This document shows, piece after piece, positions 62,409 through 64,000 of a stretch of 64,000 nt of DNA. The DNA is from Nocardia sp. BMG111209 (lineage in GTDB: Bacteria; Actinomycetota; Actinomycetes; Mycobacteriales; Mycobacteriaceae). A program made the translations under genes and the position numbers. The notes below the pieces were generated by a model. It made no database searches. It saw only the letters and a program-made list of their open reading frames with translations, and had not been told where the DNA came from. Location: the NCBI RefSeq assembly GCF_000381925.1, contig NZ_KB907307.1:806001-870000 (forward strand), given 5' to 3'. Position 1 is the stretch's first letter, and every line of letters begins with the position of its first letter.

Positions 62409-62669
62409 TCAGCGCCGGATCATCCGGCCACGGTCGTATTCGTGGCCGCCCCACACACCGGACTGGCCGGTGTTCGCCGCGAACTCGCCGCACTGGCGGC
62501 GGATCGGGCAACCCGCGCAGACCTCGCGCGCGTACGCGAAGTCCTGCGAGGGGTACGGGAACCACGCCTCGTGGTTCGGGTCGCCCTGGCAGGCGGCCTC
62601 CGCCCAGCTCTGCGAATCCGAGCGCGGGAGCAGATCCACCAGGGTCAGCTCCTGCAATGTGTCGGTCAT
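62409..62669 (-). CDS. WhiB-family iron-sulfur transcription factor
   Basis: 86-residue WhiB-like protein. The 4Fe-4S ligands are the first Cys in AEAACQGDPNHEAWF and the three in CAGCPIRRQC; the GVWGG turn and a basic tail (DRGRMIRR) follow. These proteins bind sigma-A and respond to redox or NO. AGGAGGG lies 8 bases before the ATG. The ATG overlaps the HNH gene stop (ATGA), so the two are translated together, an unusual pairing. Which Wbl class it belongs to I cannot tell. Confidence 0.9.
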   Translation of the reverse strand: MTDTLQELTLVDLLPRSDSQSWAEAACQGDPNHEAWFPYPSQDFAYAREVCAGCPIRRQCGEFAANTGQSGVWGGHEYDRGRMIRR

Positions 62670-63238
62670 GTCCGGATCCCTCCTGTCTCGGGAGTGGTGG
62701 GGGCGGCGGACAGGTTCTTCCAGATCCGCCGTTGTTTCTTCTCGATGTGGTTGGGCGCCTTGGGCTCCCACAACAGGCGCATACCCGCTTCCTCGGGGGT
62801 GCGATCGGCCTTGCGGCTGTTGCAGGGCGCACACGCGGCGATCAGATTGCCCCAGGTGTTGGGGCCACCGCGGCTGCGCGGCCAGATGTGGTCCACGGTC
62901 CGGGCCCAGCCGGCGCAGTAACCGCACCGGTTGCGGTCCCGCCGCAGTACTCCCGCCAGCGTCGCGCGGCTCTCGTCGTGGACGAGGACCTGATGCTCGA
63001 GGTGCACGTAGCGCAGCAGCCGGATGGTCTCCGGCAGCGCGAGCTCCAGATGCTTGGAACGGACCGGGAAATACGGCTCCCGGTTCGCGATCGACTCGGC
63101 CGCACCGCTGACCAGCAGCACCACCGCGCGCTCGGCGCCGATCTCGGTGAGCGCCTCGTAGGAGGCGTTCAGGACGAGTACGTCCGTGTGTATCCAGTTG
63201 TCGGGGGTGAGATTCGCCGCAGCGCGCTGCAATGACAT
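62666..63238 (-). CDS. HNH endonuclease family protein
   Basis: 190-residue protein with an N-terminal region conserved in stand-alone actinobacterial HNH proteins (VLVLNASYEALTEIGAERAVVLLVSG). The zinc-binding HNH domain is CGYCAGWARTVDHIWPRSRGG with the paired Cys in CAPCNSRK. The substrate is unknown; most relatives are not restriction enzymes. The ATG at MSLQR is used, with a GTG 9 bases upstream as alternative. It ends within the WhiB start codon. Confidence 0.88.
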   Translation of the reverse strand: MSLQRAAANLTPDNWIHTDVLVLNASYEALTEIGAERAVVLLVSGAAESIANREPYFPVRSKHLELALPETIRLLRYVHLEHQVLVHDESRATLAGVLRRDRNRCGYCAGWARTVDHIWPRSRGGPNTWGNLIAACAPCNSRKADRTPEEAGMRLLWEPKAPNHIEKKQRRIWKNLSAAPTTPETGGIRT

Positions 63239-63654
63239 GGGTGCCACCGTGTTTCGTGAAGGGATGAACGCGAGTCGAAGGAAAAGGGAAGGGCGCCGGT
63301 GGAACTCAGGCCCGGATTACGAGGCGGCCGCATACCGGACGATCCGGCAACTGCCGCCGCTGTTCCGGAAGATGCTGTCCGGCAACATCTGTCGTGGTAA
63401 CGGGAAACTTCGAAGGCATCGGCCACCTCCCCTCGGAAACTCGGTGCGCGGCCCTGCCGGGCCGCCTGGTCATCGCCTTCATGGTGGCACAGCGGTACCC
63501 CCGCTGTCGGGTGATTTTTTCCGTCCCGCCGGGGGCCGCACGCACAGATGAGCCCCCTCGCCGTGTTGTACAACGAGGGGGCCCGGGAATTTGTTCCACC
63601 GCACCGGTGGAACCCGATATCAGGGCGACGCGCGCGTCACCGGGACATCGGCTG
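63239..63654. other. 416-base intergenic region
   Basis: Between the HNH gene and the 33-residue ORF. It contains the hairpin at 63552-63582 and the HNH promoter; I see no further gene. Confidence 0.4.
63552..63582 (-). terminator. Hairpin downstream of the small ORF
   Basis: GCCCCCTCG and CGAGGGGGC form a perfect 9-bp stem with a 13-base loop. It lies about 70 bases downstream of the stop codon of the 33-residue ORF and upstream of the HNH gene. No U-tract. Confidence 0.5.
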
Positions 63655-63756
63655 TCACAGGGGCATCGGACCGTACGACCCGGTCGACGCCCACGAGAAC
63701 CAGGTGGCGACGCGCTGCACGATCAGGGCCACGACGTCGATGGCGGTACTGCCCAT
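63655..63756 (-). CDS. Short ORF for a 33-residue hydrophobic peptide
   Basis: The ATG has GAGGA 7 bases upstream, a near-ideal ribosome binding site. The peptide begins MGSTAIDVVALIVQRV and continues ATWFSWASTGSYG before ending PMPL. A hydrophobic first half with a Trp/Phe cluster suggests a membrane-active or surface peptide. It is too short for family assignment. A hairpin follows 70 bases downstream. It may be a real small gene or chance. Confidence 0.45.
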   Translation of the reverse strand: MGSTAIDVVALIVQRVATWFSWASTGSYGPMPL

Positions 63757-63966
63757 CGGATTTCCTCACATTCGGTTGACTATGAACCCCGGCAGCGTAA
63801 CCGAAACGTTATGGCGTGGACAGTCCGTCCGGGCCTCGGGCGCCCGTCACCGGGGGATATCGGCCGGGTGGCGGCGATGCGACCGGAGGCGTTGTCCCGT
63901 TGAACGTCGTGTGAACTATTGTGCGGCCGGTATGCCGGTGATCGCGAGCAGTACGAAACTGATCGC

Positions 63967-64000
63967 GTGAGCGCAGAATTGCTTGTACTACTCATCGTTA
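63967..64000 (+). CDS. Possible start of a membrane protein gene (3' cut by window)
   Basis: A GTG opens VSAELLVLLIV, the hydrophobic start of a signal or transmembrane segment, and runs out of the window after 11 codons. There is no clear ribosome binding site. Only the start can be seen. Confidence 0.3.
   Translation, partial: MSAELLVLLIV

Noticed and set aside
63780..63995. A 71-residue minus-strand gene near the window end
   Set aside because: No ribosome binding site, low-complexity shadow composition and no motif.

Overview
This is a high-GC actinobacterial chromosome segment, most likely from Nocardia or a close mycolic-acid-containing relative. The evidence is gene content: GarA with its ETTSVFR motif, a CYP125-type P450 and a ChoD-type oxidase, secreted LIP-family lipases, a cutinase, a WhiB protein, DUF397/XRE-DUF5753 regulators, and the mycobacterial-type order pgsA2, gcvH, garA, merR, DUF151, merR, glycine riboswitch, gcvP. 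There are many GTG starts. I see no rRNA, tRNA, insertion sequence, phage or CRISPR array.

Layout. 0-7 kb: end of a two-domain CoA-transferase, a Rieske oxygenase translationally coupled to a 67-residue CHCGA protein, an IclR regulator, a nitroreductase and an alpha/beta hydrolase (probably aromatic or acid catabolism). 7-22 kb: a membrane-anchored protein, a structured intergenic region with three tandem hairpins, a Tat-exported ceramidase-like protein, an MFS/MarR pair, a dienelactone-hydrolase-like lipoprotein, UspA, a deazaflavin-type reductase, an isochorismatase-fold/MarR unit with a 30-bp palindromic operator, an amino-acid permease, a glycosyltransferase, an SDR/MarR divergon and a KimA-like potassium permease. 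22-28 kb: methyltransferase, lipoprotein, then a DUF397/XRE locus with small orphan genes; four related operator-like sites recur across it. 28-42 kb: a lipid-oriented stretch with two LIP lipases, a carboxyltransferase beta subunit, PucR and an acyl-ACP desaturase, a class 2 lipase, a UbiB-type kinase, an alcohol dehydrogenase, an expansin-like protein and a cutinase. 42-53 kb: lipoprotein nucleotidase, heme oxygenase with a candidate iron box, PadR/MFS, CYP125-like P450 with a candidate KstR box and a TetR gene, RmlC-like epimerase, PAP2 phosphatase, NERD protein and ChoD-like oxidase. 53-64 kb: the conserved glycine-cleavage/GarA cluster, a VWA protein, an overlapping HNH-WhiB pair, and a 33-codon ORF with a strong ribosome binding site.

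Themes. Secreted or steroid/lipid-active enzymes are dense between 8 and 53 kb, fitting growth on host, plant or soil lipids. Regulation is mostly local: MarR, PadR, TetR, IclR and XRE genes lie beside their probable targets, often with visible inverted repeats. Eight genes have a TANNNT box 6-8 nt before the start codon, the leaderless arrangement common in actinobacteria. Several convergent gene pairs are separated only by a hairpin running from one stop codon to the other. The most novel signal I found is the GWACANNTGC-core operator shared by promoters around the DUF397/XRE locus (24.0-28.1 kb). All functional calls come from reading motifs; no database search was run.
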